Below the pieces are notes generated by a model. That model was not told the DNA's origin and made no database searches. It saw nothing but the letters and a program-made list of their open reading frames with translations. The position numbers were made by a program, and so were the translations under genes. Shown here one piece after another: positions 32,557 through 42,660 of a DNA stretch of 64,000 bases. Where the stretch lies: assembly GCA_963691655.1 (NCBI GenBank), contig CAVNUY010000015.1, positions 62,001 to 126,000 of the forward strand, given 5' to 3'. The stretch is from Toxonevra muliebris. Lineage: Eukaryota > Arthropoda > Insecta > Diptera > Pallopteridae. How positions within the stretch are numbered: position 1 is the first letter of the stretch; each line of letters starts with the position of its first letter.

Positions 32557-35500
32557 TACCACCCCGCAGTATGGCAAGAAAAGACATATATCGCAGCCCT
32601 ACTAAACGTTTTGAGCCACAGAACAGAAATCTTTGTAACTGGTCTATCCAAAACATCAGTTGCAGTCATGATCTTTGCGCTGCGCACCTGACCATCTTTT
32701 GCTAACCTCGTTTCTATTACCTTTCCTCTTGGCCAAACATTACGAGGACACATAGGATCAACCACGATCACCAAATCACCGACACGTAAAGGTTTTACCT
32801 TCTCATGCCACTTTGTTCTACATGTTACCGAAGGTAAATATTCAGATATCCATCTCCTCCAAAAGTGTTCTGCAAACTGCTGCGATCGAAGCCAACTATG
32901 CTTAAGTACTTCAGAGCTGTCGTTTATAAGAGCAATTGGCTTTATATCGTTCGAGCATCCTACCAGGAAATGATTTGGAGTGATGGCTTCATCATTACCA
33001 TCTTCAAGGGGAACATATGTTAGCGGTCTTGTATTAACAATGTTTTCAGCTTCGGCTAGCATGCTGCGAAGAAGTTCGTCATTCGGTGAGCGACTAGGCA
33101 TTATTTTATAAAGAACTGTTTTTATCGAGCGTACCAGTCGCTCCCAAGCGCCTCCCATGTGAGGTGCAGCGGGTGGATTGAAGTTCCATTTCGTCGAAGT
33201 GGTAGTAAAATGTCTAATCAATGCGTCTCTGTCAACCTCCTCAACTGCTTCTCGAAGTTCCCCTTCCGCACCAATAAAGTTGGTGCCGTTGTCACTGAAA
33301 AATTCTCTCGGTGTACCACGCCTTGCCATGAAGTTTCGTATAGCCAAGATACAAGAGCTAGTGGTTAGAGAATATGCTATCTCCACGTGAATAGCTCTTA
33401 CAGTAAAGCACGTAAACAGAACACCGTATCGTTTTTCTTGATGATGATTCACTGTGACCATAAGTGGTTCCAAAAATTCAAGTCCAGTAAATGTAAACGG
33501 GGCGATATAAGTAGCTAGCCGTGCACGCGGCAATTTTGCCATCTGAGGAACCTGGGGCATTGCTTTGTAGATCTTGCACATTTGACAGTTTCTAACTTGA
33601 ACTTTATAAGTGATGCGCAAACGAGAAATATAATATTTTTGACGAATTTCATTTATTGCGGTTTCATGATTTAGATGGTGATACAAACTGTGATAGTGCA
33701 ATAAAATTAGCGCTGTTAACGGGTTTTCCCTGGGGAGAATAATTGGTTTTTTTTGCTCCTTAGGTACAGATGCTGCATCAATTCTACCATCAACTCTGAG
33801 AATATCGTGTTCGTCCAAATAAGGCGACTTAGCGTACAATCGACTTGATCTTTGCAGCTGCTTGTTCGCTTTCAACGTGTTTATATTATCAATGTACGTC
33901 GTGCGCTGTGCTTGTAGATATAGTAAATTTTCGGTTTTTTGAAGTTCTTCTTGCTGAAGCTCACTACACAATAATTCTATCTTTTTCCATTTTCTTGTGA
34001 TATTTTCAATAAACCGTAAAGTATATGCCACTGTCCTCAGCGGTCTTTTCCACTTTGAGAAACGTTCGATATCGATTAGCTTTTCAGTTATACCAATATG
34101 TAGTACATTATTTTTTAACTCTTCAGTAGTAGGTGGTTCTTGAAATGCACAAGTAGTTGGCCATTCATTCTTTTGCATATATAAAAATTGAGCCCCATTG
34201 ATCCAGCGGGAGTTTTGATGTAAATCTGGTTTGCTTGACCATTTGGTTGCTTCGTCTGCGACATTTAACTTGCTAGGAATCCACCTCCAATCTTTTGTAT
34301 TTGTTAAATCCAAAATTTCAGTTACTCGAAATGCAACAAATTGGCTATATCTACGATGATCTGATTGTAACCAGCTGAGGACAGTTTTCGAGTCCGACCA
34401 ATAAACTAAGCGAGAGATTTTGAGAGTGTGATTTTTGACTATATTACTTACATATCGCGCACCAATTAGAGCTGCCATTAACTCCAAGCGAGGAATGGAA
34501 GTGAGCTTTAGCGGCGATACTTTTGTCTTTGAACCAATAAGAGAGCATACTACTTCATTACTGTTAGATAGCCTAATATAAGACACCGCAGCGTATCCAT
34601 ACGCACTAGCATCTACAAATACATGCAACTGCACATCGAGATCATTATAGTTTTTGAAATGTTGAAGATAACAACGATTTATTTTTGTATTTTGCAAATC
34701 CGGTAAAAATTTAACCCATTTGACTAATTGGGGCGCCAATATTTCTTCATCCCAGTTGATTGCAGTTCGCCAAACTTCCTGTAATAAAATCTTTGCATAC
34801 ATTAGAAAGTGACCTATAAGACCAAGAGGGTCGTAGATCGAAATGAGAATGCGTAGCATTTCCCTCTTTGTAGGCGCACGACTTCCCAGAAAAATGTCAC
34901 TTTGCAGAATCGTTGATGAGATTTTAAAAGATATTTTATCATCGCTGGGAATCCAAAATACTCCGAGTACTTTTTCCATTGCAGCAGCATTGCCTATATT
35001 TAGATTCTTTTCACATATCTGTTGACTATCGCTAAGAGCTTGCAAAACTTCATTTGCATTCGATATCCAATTTCGTATAACAAAACCACCTTTATTATGA
35101 ATGTATCTAACATCTAAAGTTACCTTAACAGCTTCATCGATCGTGTCAAATGAATCTAAATAATCATCTACGTAGTGATTGCACTTAATGGCGTTAGCAG
35201 CTACAGGAAATTCATTTTCGAACTCTGACGCATTCAAGTTCTTTACGAATTGCGATATATTAGGAGCGCACGTAGCTCCAAAAATCATAACGTTCATAAC
35301 ATATATTTCGCGTTCAGTATTGACGTCAATATCACGCCACAGAAATCGCTCTGCGTGCTGATCTTCAGGCCGAATAAAAATTTGGTGGAACATTTCGGCA
35401 ATGTCTCCACAAACAGCAACTGATTTTTGTCTAAAACGATACAAAATACCTGCAAGCGATTCAAGCATATCAGGCCCTGTAAGCAGCAGCGAGTTCAACG

Positions 35501-35712
35501 ATACTCCATTAGCTTTAGCTGCAGCGTCCCATACAATACGCGTCTTGCCAGGTTTATTTTTGTTAAAAACTGCGAATATTGGCAGATACCACGTTTTATG
35601 TTGATCATGTATTTCGTAATCATTTAATTTACGAATGTACCCTTTCGTTAAATAGTCGCTTATAGTTTTCTTGAATGCATTCAGTAACTGTGAATCATCC
35701 CTAATTCACACT
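32538..35712 (-). pseudogene. pol: BEL/Pao pol: RT, RNase H, integrase
   Basis: A very long open frame, from about 35712 to a stop inside the LTR, encodes most of a BEL polyprotein. RT motifs include KTRIVWDAAAKANG (around 35530), GDIAEMFHQIFIRPEDQ and NHYVDDYLDSFDT (catalytic DD). RNase H follows (HVFVDASAYGYAAVSYI, ELMAALIGARYV, YWSDSKTVLSWL). The integrase has a zinc module (HYHSLYHHLNHETAINEIRQ, NCQMCK), then GLEFLEPLMVTV where the first catalytic Asp of the usual GVDYFGP is Glu, then FFSDNGTNF and GGAWERLVRSIK. A BEL-type C-terminal domain follows (KVKPLRVGDLVIVVD). The protein starts partway into pol, and gag and protease are absent. The D-to-E change suggests a defective integrase even in this long frame. 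Confidence 0.92.
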
Positions 35713-35850
35713 TCCATATATCGAAACAAGTTGTGGAAGGGACGTTAGCGCAAGTTTTATGAAAGTGTTTGCGACACTGAACACAAAGAATGATCTTTGA
35801 TCTGAAGGCAGATCGTGTGGGGTTGGTGGTTGACCTTGTGAGGAGTTCAT
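35710..35850 (-). pseudogene. gag: BEL/Pao gag start with PHD-like zinc-finger remnant
   Basis: An ATG at 35850 opens MNSSQGQPPTPHDLPSDQR. In a shifted frame the sequence continues CVQCRKHFHKTCANVPSTTC, then WKCELG. The C-x2-C, H-x2-C and W-x-C spacing resembles a PHD finger, which I recall at the N terminus of some BEL Gag proteins. The sequence then jumps directly into RT, so the deletion removed almost all of gag and the protease. The frameshift lies between the ATG segment and the finger. Confidence 0.55.
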
Positions 35851-35996
35851 TTTGTACTTACTTTGAGGTTAGCAAAATGGCGACGAGTGACCAAGTAATA
35901 TGGTGGCACGTGGCACTGTGATGGCGTATTCGGGCAATTCAAAAAGAATATCTTCAGCAGCAACTTAAGCTGCGAAGTACAGAAAGAATTTTAATT

Positions 35997-36379
35997 TGTT
36001 GAGGCAGTTGTCCTCGAAATCCTGATTTTCACTAGAATCTTGAACTAGAGTGACAATCTGATTTAGATGAAATATAAACTTTATTTATTCCAGCGCAAGT
36101 GTTCACGTCTGTTAAAATTCCTAAGGAATTACAATTCATTAAAGTACTTAAATTACATTATATAAAATATACATACTTTCTGGTATGGAAAATCAAGATA
36201 TGAAATAAGTTCCAGGAACGCTGATGCTTTGTGCCGTTGACTATTCTCGCTTAATACAGTCAGACCAATGAATATGTGGAATTAATAATCAGCGGTTCTA
36301 GAACTTATTTTACAATTTTGTAGTAGATTAAAAAATAATATGTAATAGAAAAAAGAAGCTTTAAGCAGTGGCGGCAACA
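35997..36379 (-). repeat. BEL/Pao 5' LTR (on the minus strand)
   Basis: 383 bp from TGTTGAGGCAG to GGCGGCAACA, near-identical to 32163-32556, followed by the CAAAC target duplication. No convincing primer binding site is visible just inside it. Confidence 0.93.
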
Positions 36380-36745
36380 CAAACAATATTTATCTTTTCA
36401 TAATAAACAACTTTGTCTCAGTCATCAATGATGTAAGATGACAAACTAATAAACCACCCATCGATTACCACCAACACAAACATAATCAATGATCATAAGT
36501 TTCGCTGGCAAAAGAAAAATATTCGATTCAAACCAAATTCAATTTGATTTTTTTGCAGCAGCAGTAGCGAGAAAATAGGCAACATCGCGCTAAAATACAA
36601 ATTTGCTGAAATTTTAATAAAAATGAAAAATGTAGATATCGGATTGTGTGTATTGTGATGGGATGTTAGTGGGTTAGTTTATTAATTTGAAGTCCTACAT
36701 CGTTGACGTCTGAGAAAAACTTATTTACTATAAAAAGATCAATAT
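36380..36745. repeat. Inner part of left foldback arm
   Basis: Inverse of about 37690-38085: AACAACTTTGTCTCAGTCAT, CACCAACACAAACATAATCA, GATATCGGATTGTGTG and AAAAGATCAATATTTTTTGCC all occur inverted there. With 32015-32162 it forms an arm of about 510-540 bp. Confidence 0.85.
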
Positions 36746-37236
36746 TTTTTGCCTTTGTGTATACAAAATTATATACCTATACGACGTTCTGTAAAATTTT
36801 CAAATCTAATAACATTTCAAATCGACAGGAGGAAAAACTTAAAGCGCGGAAAAAATGATGCATTGAGTAAAAGAAAAATGATTCGACTACAAGATATCAG
36901 CCCTATTCACGATTTGGTACAAATGCAAAATATTTCTGCTATCACAACAATAAATACATGCGATATGGAACAAAAATTTGCATTTGCATTGATGCAAAGC
37001 CATTTGCAATTTATAGTGAATTGGGCTATTACATACATATATATAAAAGATAATGATATCTAATAAATTTTTAACTTTATAAAAGAATTCTTTTAATTTG
37101 AATTATTTACCTAAGCATATAGATTATACATCAAATCCCTATGAATGACTATACATATGTGAGCTTATGTATATGGCATTCAGTTGGTTTAACTGTTTAC
37201 ATATCAAATATATTGCGAGCCTTGCACGCATCCATT
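36746..37236 (-). mobile_element. Family A element, copy 7, left half
   Basis: Inverse of family A from its terminal hairpin (GCGAGCCTTGCACGC near 37213) to the region of the internal long hairpin, where it stops. It forms the spacer between the foldback arms, together with the DD37E fragment. The terminal hairpin has a G-to-A-type change here. Confidence 0.78.
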
Positions 37237-37246
37237 GTTTTTTTTT

Positions 37247-37639
37247 CTCCCATGTAATAATACGCAAAGATAATAATAATTTTTTGTAAGTTTTAATTTA
37301 TTCATTGTTAATGAATTTATTGAATTTCATAAAATAAAAGCAGAAAAATATATTCGAAAGTATCTACATGCATGTGCATAACAAAAAAGAAATCAAACAA
37401 AATACGTAAAATCAAAACAAAACGTTTGCATATTTATATTAAAGAATATATAAAATACTGCAAATGTTGAATATTATTTGCCAAAAGAAATGTAAAATAA
37501 TTATTCCATCAAACACCGCCAACCCATCCACTCATACCTTTTTGTCCGGTGAACCTGTTGCCAACCGTTGCGTTCGCTTCATCGATATGACACCTCATAA
37601 ATGGTTTCTAGCTTTTTACTTTCCAGATTGGAAAGGAGC
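37247..37639 (+). pseudogene. DD37E element 5' fragment
   Basis: Starts CTCCCATGTAATAATACGC after a T run, as in the other copies. It ends at CCAGATTGGAAAGGAGC, before the catalytic region. Only the unidentified upstream frame (FLSGEPVANRCVRFIDMTPH) is present. Confidence 0.7.
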
Positions 37640-37689
37640 TGTACGGTACAAATTTTGCAATCAATTTTAAACTAACTTTCCGATGAGGT

Positions 37690-38222
37690 AGAGATTTGAA
37701 TACTTATACACATACGCCAAGGCAAAAAATATTGATCTTTTTATAGTAAACAAGTTTTTTTTAGACGTCAATCAAATTAATAAACTTACCCACTAAAATC
37801 CCATCACAATACACACAATCCGATATCTACATGTTTCATTTTTATTAAAATTTCAGCAAATTTGTATTTTAACGCGGTGTTGCCGATTTTCTCGCTACTG
37901 CTGGTGCAAAAAAATCAAATTGAATTTGGTTTGAATCGAATATTTTTCATTTTGCCAGCGAAACTTATGATCATTGATTATGTTTGTGTTGGTGGTAATG
38001 GATGGGTGGTTTATTAGTTTGTCATCTTACATCATTGATGTCTGAGACAAAGTTGTTTATTATGAAAAGATAAATATTATTTGCTTTTACACCAATCCTC
38101 CGGCGTCTCGGCGTACCGCTATTTTGGGAGATTTTTGGAGTATATGTCCCCAAAACCAATTTTGGTGTTCAGATACCCATTTTACTTTTTTATGGGGAAT
38201 ATTTTTGTCGAAAGAAGTATGT
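37690..38222. repeat. Right foldback arm, cut by the Gypsy-2 LTR
   Basis: Inverse of 36380-36767 plus 32015-32162. Its outer end stops at 38222, where the Gypsy-2 LTR begins, at the same point in the arm where the left copy reads CATACTTC. Confidence 0.83.
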
Positions 38223-39591
38223 TGTCACCGTCACTTTCGCGCTCAAATTAGATTAAAGAAGAAAGACGGAATCTCTGCGTTGCCAGCTATCTCTGTGGAG
38301 AAGTGGTCGCAGGTTCAAAATAAAATGAAAATAAGAATAAAAAAAAATATTTTTTGAAACGCTCGATTTCTGTAGCCCAATACTGAGCTACCGCACAATT
38401 TTACAAAATGTAAAATTAAATTTCACCCGCACAACCTGCTGGGCTCATGAGCACACAAACGGACTTTCACAAATTTTAGAAGAAAGAAGAGAAAATAAAG
38501 TTTATAGTAGGAGAAGCCTACTCCACAAACACAATAGTCACTTGCAGTTAGCACCAACTGCCAAAAAGTGACCACTACAAAAGAAAAATATAAAAATAAA
38601 AGGGTACTCCCTGGATTAATGGGTTTATGAACCCTCCTATATTCGCGCACAAGGATCGCGACCCGAAAATTAATTCCCGAACAAAGTAACCCGGCTAAAA
38701 TTACTTTACCACTGTCGCTACAAGTTAGCGACACAACAAAATAAAAATTGATTTTAACTTCTAAAATGTCCGATACACCCCGACTCGGTGCTCCGCGCTC
38801 AATATTTAATAGAATTAATAAATTTAACACTATTGGTCCACCACGACTTGGTGGTACCAATCACAATAATATTAATTTAAAATACTTTGGTTCACCCGAC
38901 TTGGTGATACCAAAGTACACAAAAATTAATTCATCAAAAAAAAAAGGACACAAAACAAAATTTAATAATTCGCACAAAAAAATCGCACAAGATTCAAAAA
39001 AGTGTATAATTTAAAATAAATCGTTAAATATTCGCACTAAGAAAAATTCTGGTAGTCGCTCTCGAAAGCTAGCACAGAACTGAATATAAGTACGGTGCAA
39101 AAATATGTACCACTTATATTCAGCCACATACATTATCTTTTCGTCCGCTATGTCAGCAGGACACAATGCAGTTTCTCCAAGAAACTGGTCTCTAAACGGG
39201 AAATCATCATACCCATACATGTGTGGGTGTACATGATTACACCCTGGACAAAGTCCCCGATCCAACCAATTGTATGAGAATTGGCGGCAATGCACCTGTA
39301 TTAGTGCATAGCGGAGTCATACCGTTGAATTCTCACTAGAAAATCAACCAAACGAGAGAACCAAAGTTTTCCCGTTTTTCCGCAAATTTACAACAAATAC
39401 ACCTCTGCGCTCTCTTACAGAAGTCTCCATATCCCCACTCCCAGTGTTATAATCTAGTACTAAATGGTACTCTTTTACTATTGTGAATGTGGATATCGGC
39501 CAAAAAGAAGAGGAAGAGTGACAGAAGAAAGATAAAGAAAGAAAAGAAGAAATAGGTTAGAAAGTGCAGCACGCGGCTGCGCTTCCTAACA
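38223..39591 (-). repeat. Gypsy-2 3' LTR (1369 bp)
   Basis: Starts TGTCACCGTCACTTTCGCG and ends GCTTCCTAACA on the + strand. By eye it differs from the other LTR at roughly a dozen positions plus small indels, which points to a recent insertion. It contains three consecutive short hairpins sharing the core CACC...GGTG at 38776-38790, 38832-38861 and 38884-38916. A 145-codon frame on the element's sense strand (38423-38860) lies wholly inside the LTR and is repeated in the other LTR. It has hydrophobic stretches and no recognised domain. Confidence 0.93.
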
Positions 39592-39721
39592 AAATTAAAA
39601 TTAAATAATTTTAATTTCGCGAGTGACGCGCCGCGGAATTAAATCGCGATAATCCCACCTCTACCTCCGCGAAAGTTGCTTGGACTCACCAAGAGGACAA
39701 CAACTTTCGACCAGCACACCC
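39592..39721 (-). other. Gypsy-2 3' untranslated region
   Basis: Only 130 bp separate the end of integrase from the LTR. I cannot point to a clean polypurine tract immediately next to the LTR; the adjoining sequence is A/T-rich. Confidence 0.6.
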
Positions 39722-40750
39722 TTAGTCCGGCCAGTACTCCTCAGTATGTGGTCTCAGGTCTTGCACATGCCAAGTACCTTTTTCCCTACCGTCCTCATCT
39801 TCTAATATATAGTTCCAAGGAGACACCCTCTTTTTAATCCTAAACGGTCCAATAAATTTCGGAGCCAACTTCGCGGCGAAGAAGTTTGCAGCATCCGACA
39901 GTACAAAATTTTTCCTCCAAACCAACTCGTTTGGTAAATACTGTGTATCCCTACGTCTTAAATTATAAGTCTGCGCCATCTTGGCGCTGGCTGTCTGTAG
40001 CTTAATGCGTATGTTTTCCCTCAAGTCTGCCATTTGCTTGGCTCTGTCCTCGATACTTGTCGTAGTCGTTTCGTCAAAGTCATTTTCCCGTCTGTAATCC
40101 TTGTCTCCCCGGACTGCCATGTTTCGCCCAAAGTTTGCATAGTACGGAGAAACCCCCAAGACTTCATGTTGTACTGTGCGTATACAACATGCTACCTTAG
40201 ACAGGTGGGTATCCCAAGTCTTGTGATTTTCCGACACATATGCCCTTAACGTCGTCTTAATCGTCTGGTTAATGCGCTCCGCTGGGTTTGCCTGAGGGTG
40301 ATAATGAGCCGTATATCTAATGCGCACTCCATACGACTCACATAGAGCCTTTAGCCCTTTGCTCCTAAATTGGGGGCCATTGTCGCACACAATGGAACCA
40401 GGGACACCAAAGAGAAGGAACACATTGTCTTCCAACTCTCTTAAAATGCTCTTGGCTGTTGCCGCCCGCAACGGAAACAAGAGCGGAAACTTAGTGAAGT
40501 AGTCGACCACAGTGAGTATATAACAATACCCCCGGTTTGACCTGACTAAGGGCCCTACCAGATCCACACAGATCATTTCAAAAGGCTCTAAGACCTTGGT
40601 TCTACCTACCATACAACCAGCTGGTCTTCTGTTTTCAGGTTTGACACTCTGACAAACCTGACACCCACGTACATACCTACTAACATCCGCCTTCATCTTC
40701 GGCCAATAATATCTCTCTAATACCCTACTAAAGGTTTTCAGGTTTTTCAC
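39722..40750 (-). pseudogene. pol: Gypsy-2 integrase
   Basis: Integrase inserts the cDNA into the genome. The 342-codon frame has the end of the zinc module (RYVRGCQVCQSVKPENRRPA), then catalytic FEMICVDLVGPL, IVCDNGPQFRSKGLK and AHYHPQANPAERINQTIKTT, so the D, D, E triad is present. The C-terminal region includes VWRKNFVLSD, APKFIGPFRIKKRVSP and a final LRPHTEEYWPD. Upstream, at 40750-40900, the join to RNase H is frameshifted and part of the H2C2 zinc-binding segment (the HxxxH half) is not recognisable. The core itself looks intact and is the best preserved part of the element. Confidence 0.9.
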
Positions 40751-40898
40751 CCTTACCTAGGACTCTTTTCCAGTCATATGCCTGGTTATACATATTCTGG
40801 GGTCCTGTTTTGACGTGCTTATACAAATCCCCATTCTGGATACGCCACGCCGGATAATTTAATGGGTCTTCCGATACCCTTTTACACATATTAGTTAG

Positions 40899-42225
40899 TC
40901 ACGTATCTCGCGACGACTCCGCGACTTCGTTCACGACCGGAACACTTCTCGATAACATGTCTGGAACGACATGTTCTTTACCTTTACGATATACGATCTC
41001 GTAATCGTATTGTTGCAACTTCAACACCCATCGCGCCAATCTACCGCACGGATCTTTTAAGTTGTTGAGCCATACTAACGAGTAATGATCGGTCACCACT
41101 GTGAAACGAACACCTTCGATGTATGGTCTCAACCGCCCACAAAACCGCCAAACATTCCTTCTCCGTCGTTGAATAATTTCTTTCACTCCTACTCAGGGAC
41201 CTACTTAGGTAAGAAATTACTTTTTCCCCCTCGTCAAACTCCTGCGTCAGTACGGCTCCCACTCCAAAGTCTGATGCGTCAGTCTGTAGTACAAAGGGTC
41301 TATCAAAGTCTGGGCAACTTAGGACAGGAGCTGTTACTAAACACTCCTTGGCCCGCAAGAAACTATCCTCACATTCCTGAGACCAGTGAAACCTCTTATT
41401 TTTCTTTGCAAGATCAGTAAGGGGCCTCACCAATTCCGCGAAATGTGGCACAAACCTACGGTACCACGAAACAGTTCCCACAAAAGATCGTACTTCCTTA
41501 ACGTTTCGGGTCGCTGGTATCTTAAGCATGGCCTCGACCTTCTCCGGATCTACATGTAGACCCTGTCGATCGACAACATACCCAAGATACTTAAGCGAAT
41601 ATAAACAAAAGTTACACTTCTGCCGATTCAAACGTAAACCCGCGTTGCATATACGGGTCAGGACCTCCTTGAGCACTTCAATGTGTTTCGCGAACGTGTT
41701 CGTGACTATGATGATATCATCAAGGTACACGAGCACGTGAGGCTCTAAGTCGGCACCAATGACTCTGTCAATAAATCTCTGCCAAGTGGCAGGCGCATTA
41801 TGCAGACCGAAAGGCATACGCTTGAATTAGTACAAACCCCTACCAGGGACAGTAAATGCCGTGAAGGCCCTAGAATTCTCCGCTACTAGTATTTGCCAAT
41901 AGGCGGATTTAATATCTAAGCTAGATAAGTATTTAGCATCTTTCAGCTTGTCTAAAGTAGCTGAAATATACGGTAAAGGGTAACTATCTTTTTCAGTATT
42001 TTTGTTAAGGGTCCTATAGTCCACACAAAACCTATACGTATCGTCCTTCTTTTTTATCATTACCACAGGAGAAGCCCATGGACTATGTGATACCTCAACC
42101 ACCCCCTTCTCTAACATGTCTTCTAGTTCAGTATCAATTCGTTTCTGAATCGCCGGCGACACGGGATAATACCGTTGTTTAGTCGGTTCGACGTTCGGAT
42201 CCGATGTTCGACCAAATGAGTACAC
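40899..42225 (-). pseudogene. pol: Gypsy-2 reverse transcriptase and RNase H, with a nonsense codon and a frameshift
   Basis: RT begins near 42225 with TKQRYYPVSPAIQKRIDTEL and shows SSLDIKSAYWQI. A TAA at about 41826 breaks PGRGLY from FKRMPFGLHNAPATWQRFID. The catalytic motif VLVYLDDIIIVT and the LKYLGYVVDRQGL thumb region follow, then RNase H with FVLQTDASDFGVGAVLTQ and TTEKECLAVLWAV. A frameshift near 41100 moves the remainder (GVRFTVVTDHYSLVWL, then RKGKEHVVPDMLSR) into another frame. Apart from these two lesions the domain is full length. Confidence 0.9.
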
Positions 42226-42660
42226 CCAAGACCATCAGGCATACTTTCGAAAGTATCCACTATCAATCGGCTTAATTCCTCCTCTTCACTCCTGGACAAT
42301 TGTGTCCTCTCAATTATCGTCGCGACTGACGAGACCTCGACTTGGCCTGAGAATCTCCACTGATCCTTGGATAAATCTGGTACAACACCCGACTTTACCC
42401 AAAAGTCAACACCAAGGATCAGCTTCTGTGGAAGATTCGGAATTACTAAGCAATTTATGAGGACCGACTTGCCCTCCACCTCGATTGGTAGTGATACTGT
42501 ACCCTCGACCGGTACCCGCTCTCCATCCGCCAATGCTACATCGCGAATATTACACGCATTGGGTTTAATACCCCACGATTTTAAAATTTCCCATCCAGGG
42601 CGCCCGAGTATGGTGCGCGTTGCACCCAAATCCAAAAAAAGCCCTAATTAGCACGCCAAA
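42123..42660 (-). pseudogene. pol: Gypsy-2 aspartic protease region
   Basis: The retroviral-type protease matures Gag-Pol as a dimer. The frame reads FFLDLGATRTILGRPGWEIL near its start, LADGERVPVEGTV in the middle and KLILGVDFWVKSG (the conserved hydrophobic-Gly motif). The active-site triplet, normally D-T/S-G, is D-L-G here, which should abolish catalysis if it is real. Downstream the frame overlaps the start of RT and ends with a frame change near 42150. Confidence 0.75.

Larger units (their letters stand above)
32163..36379 (-). mobile_element. BEL/Pao LTR retrotransposon, boundaries intact, internal region deleted
   Basis: Two same-orientation LTRs, each TG...CA, enclose a minus-strand pol. 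The 5-bp duplication CAAAC is present on both sides (32158-32162 and 36380-36384), so both boundaries are certain. At about 4.2 kb it is much shorter than typical BEL elements (5-7 kb) because most of gag and the protease are missing. The insertion split a foldback arm. Confidence 0.93.

Noticed and set aside
33159..33390. Small + strand ORFs across the BEL element
   Set aside because: They lie antisense to the long, domain-bearing pol frame.
38423..38860. 145-codon ORF conserved in both Gypsy-2 LTRs
   Set aside because: Its conservation is explained by LTR identity. It has no recognised domain, so it is kept only as a note.
39592..39721. env gene for Gypsy-2
   Set aside because: Only 130 bp separate integrase from the LTR, so there is no space for an envelope gene.
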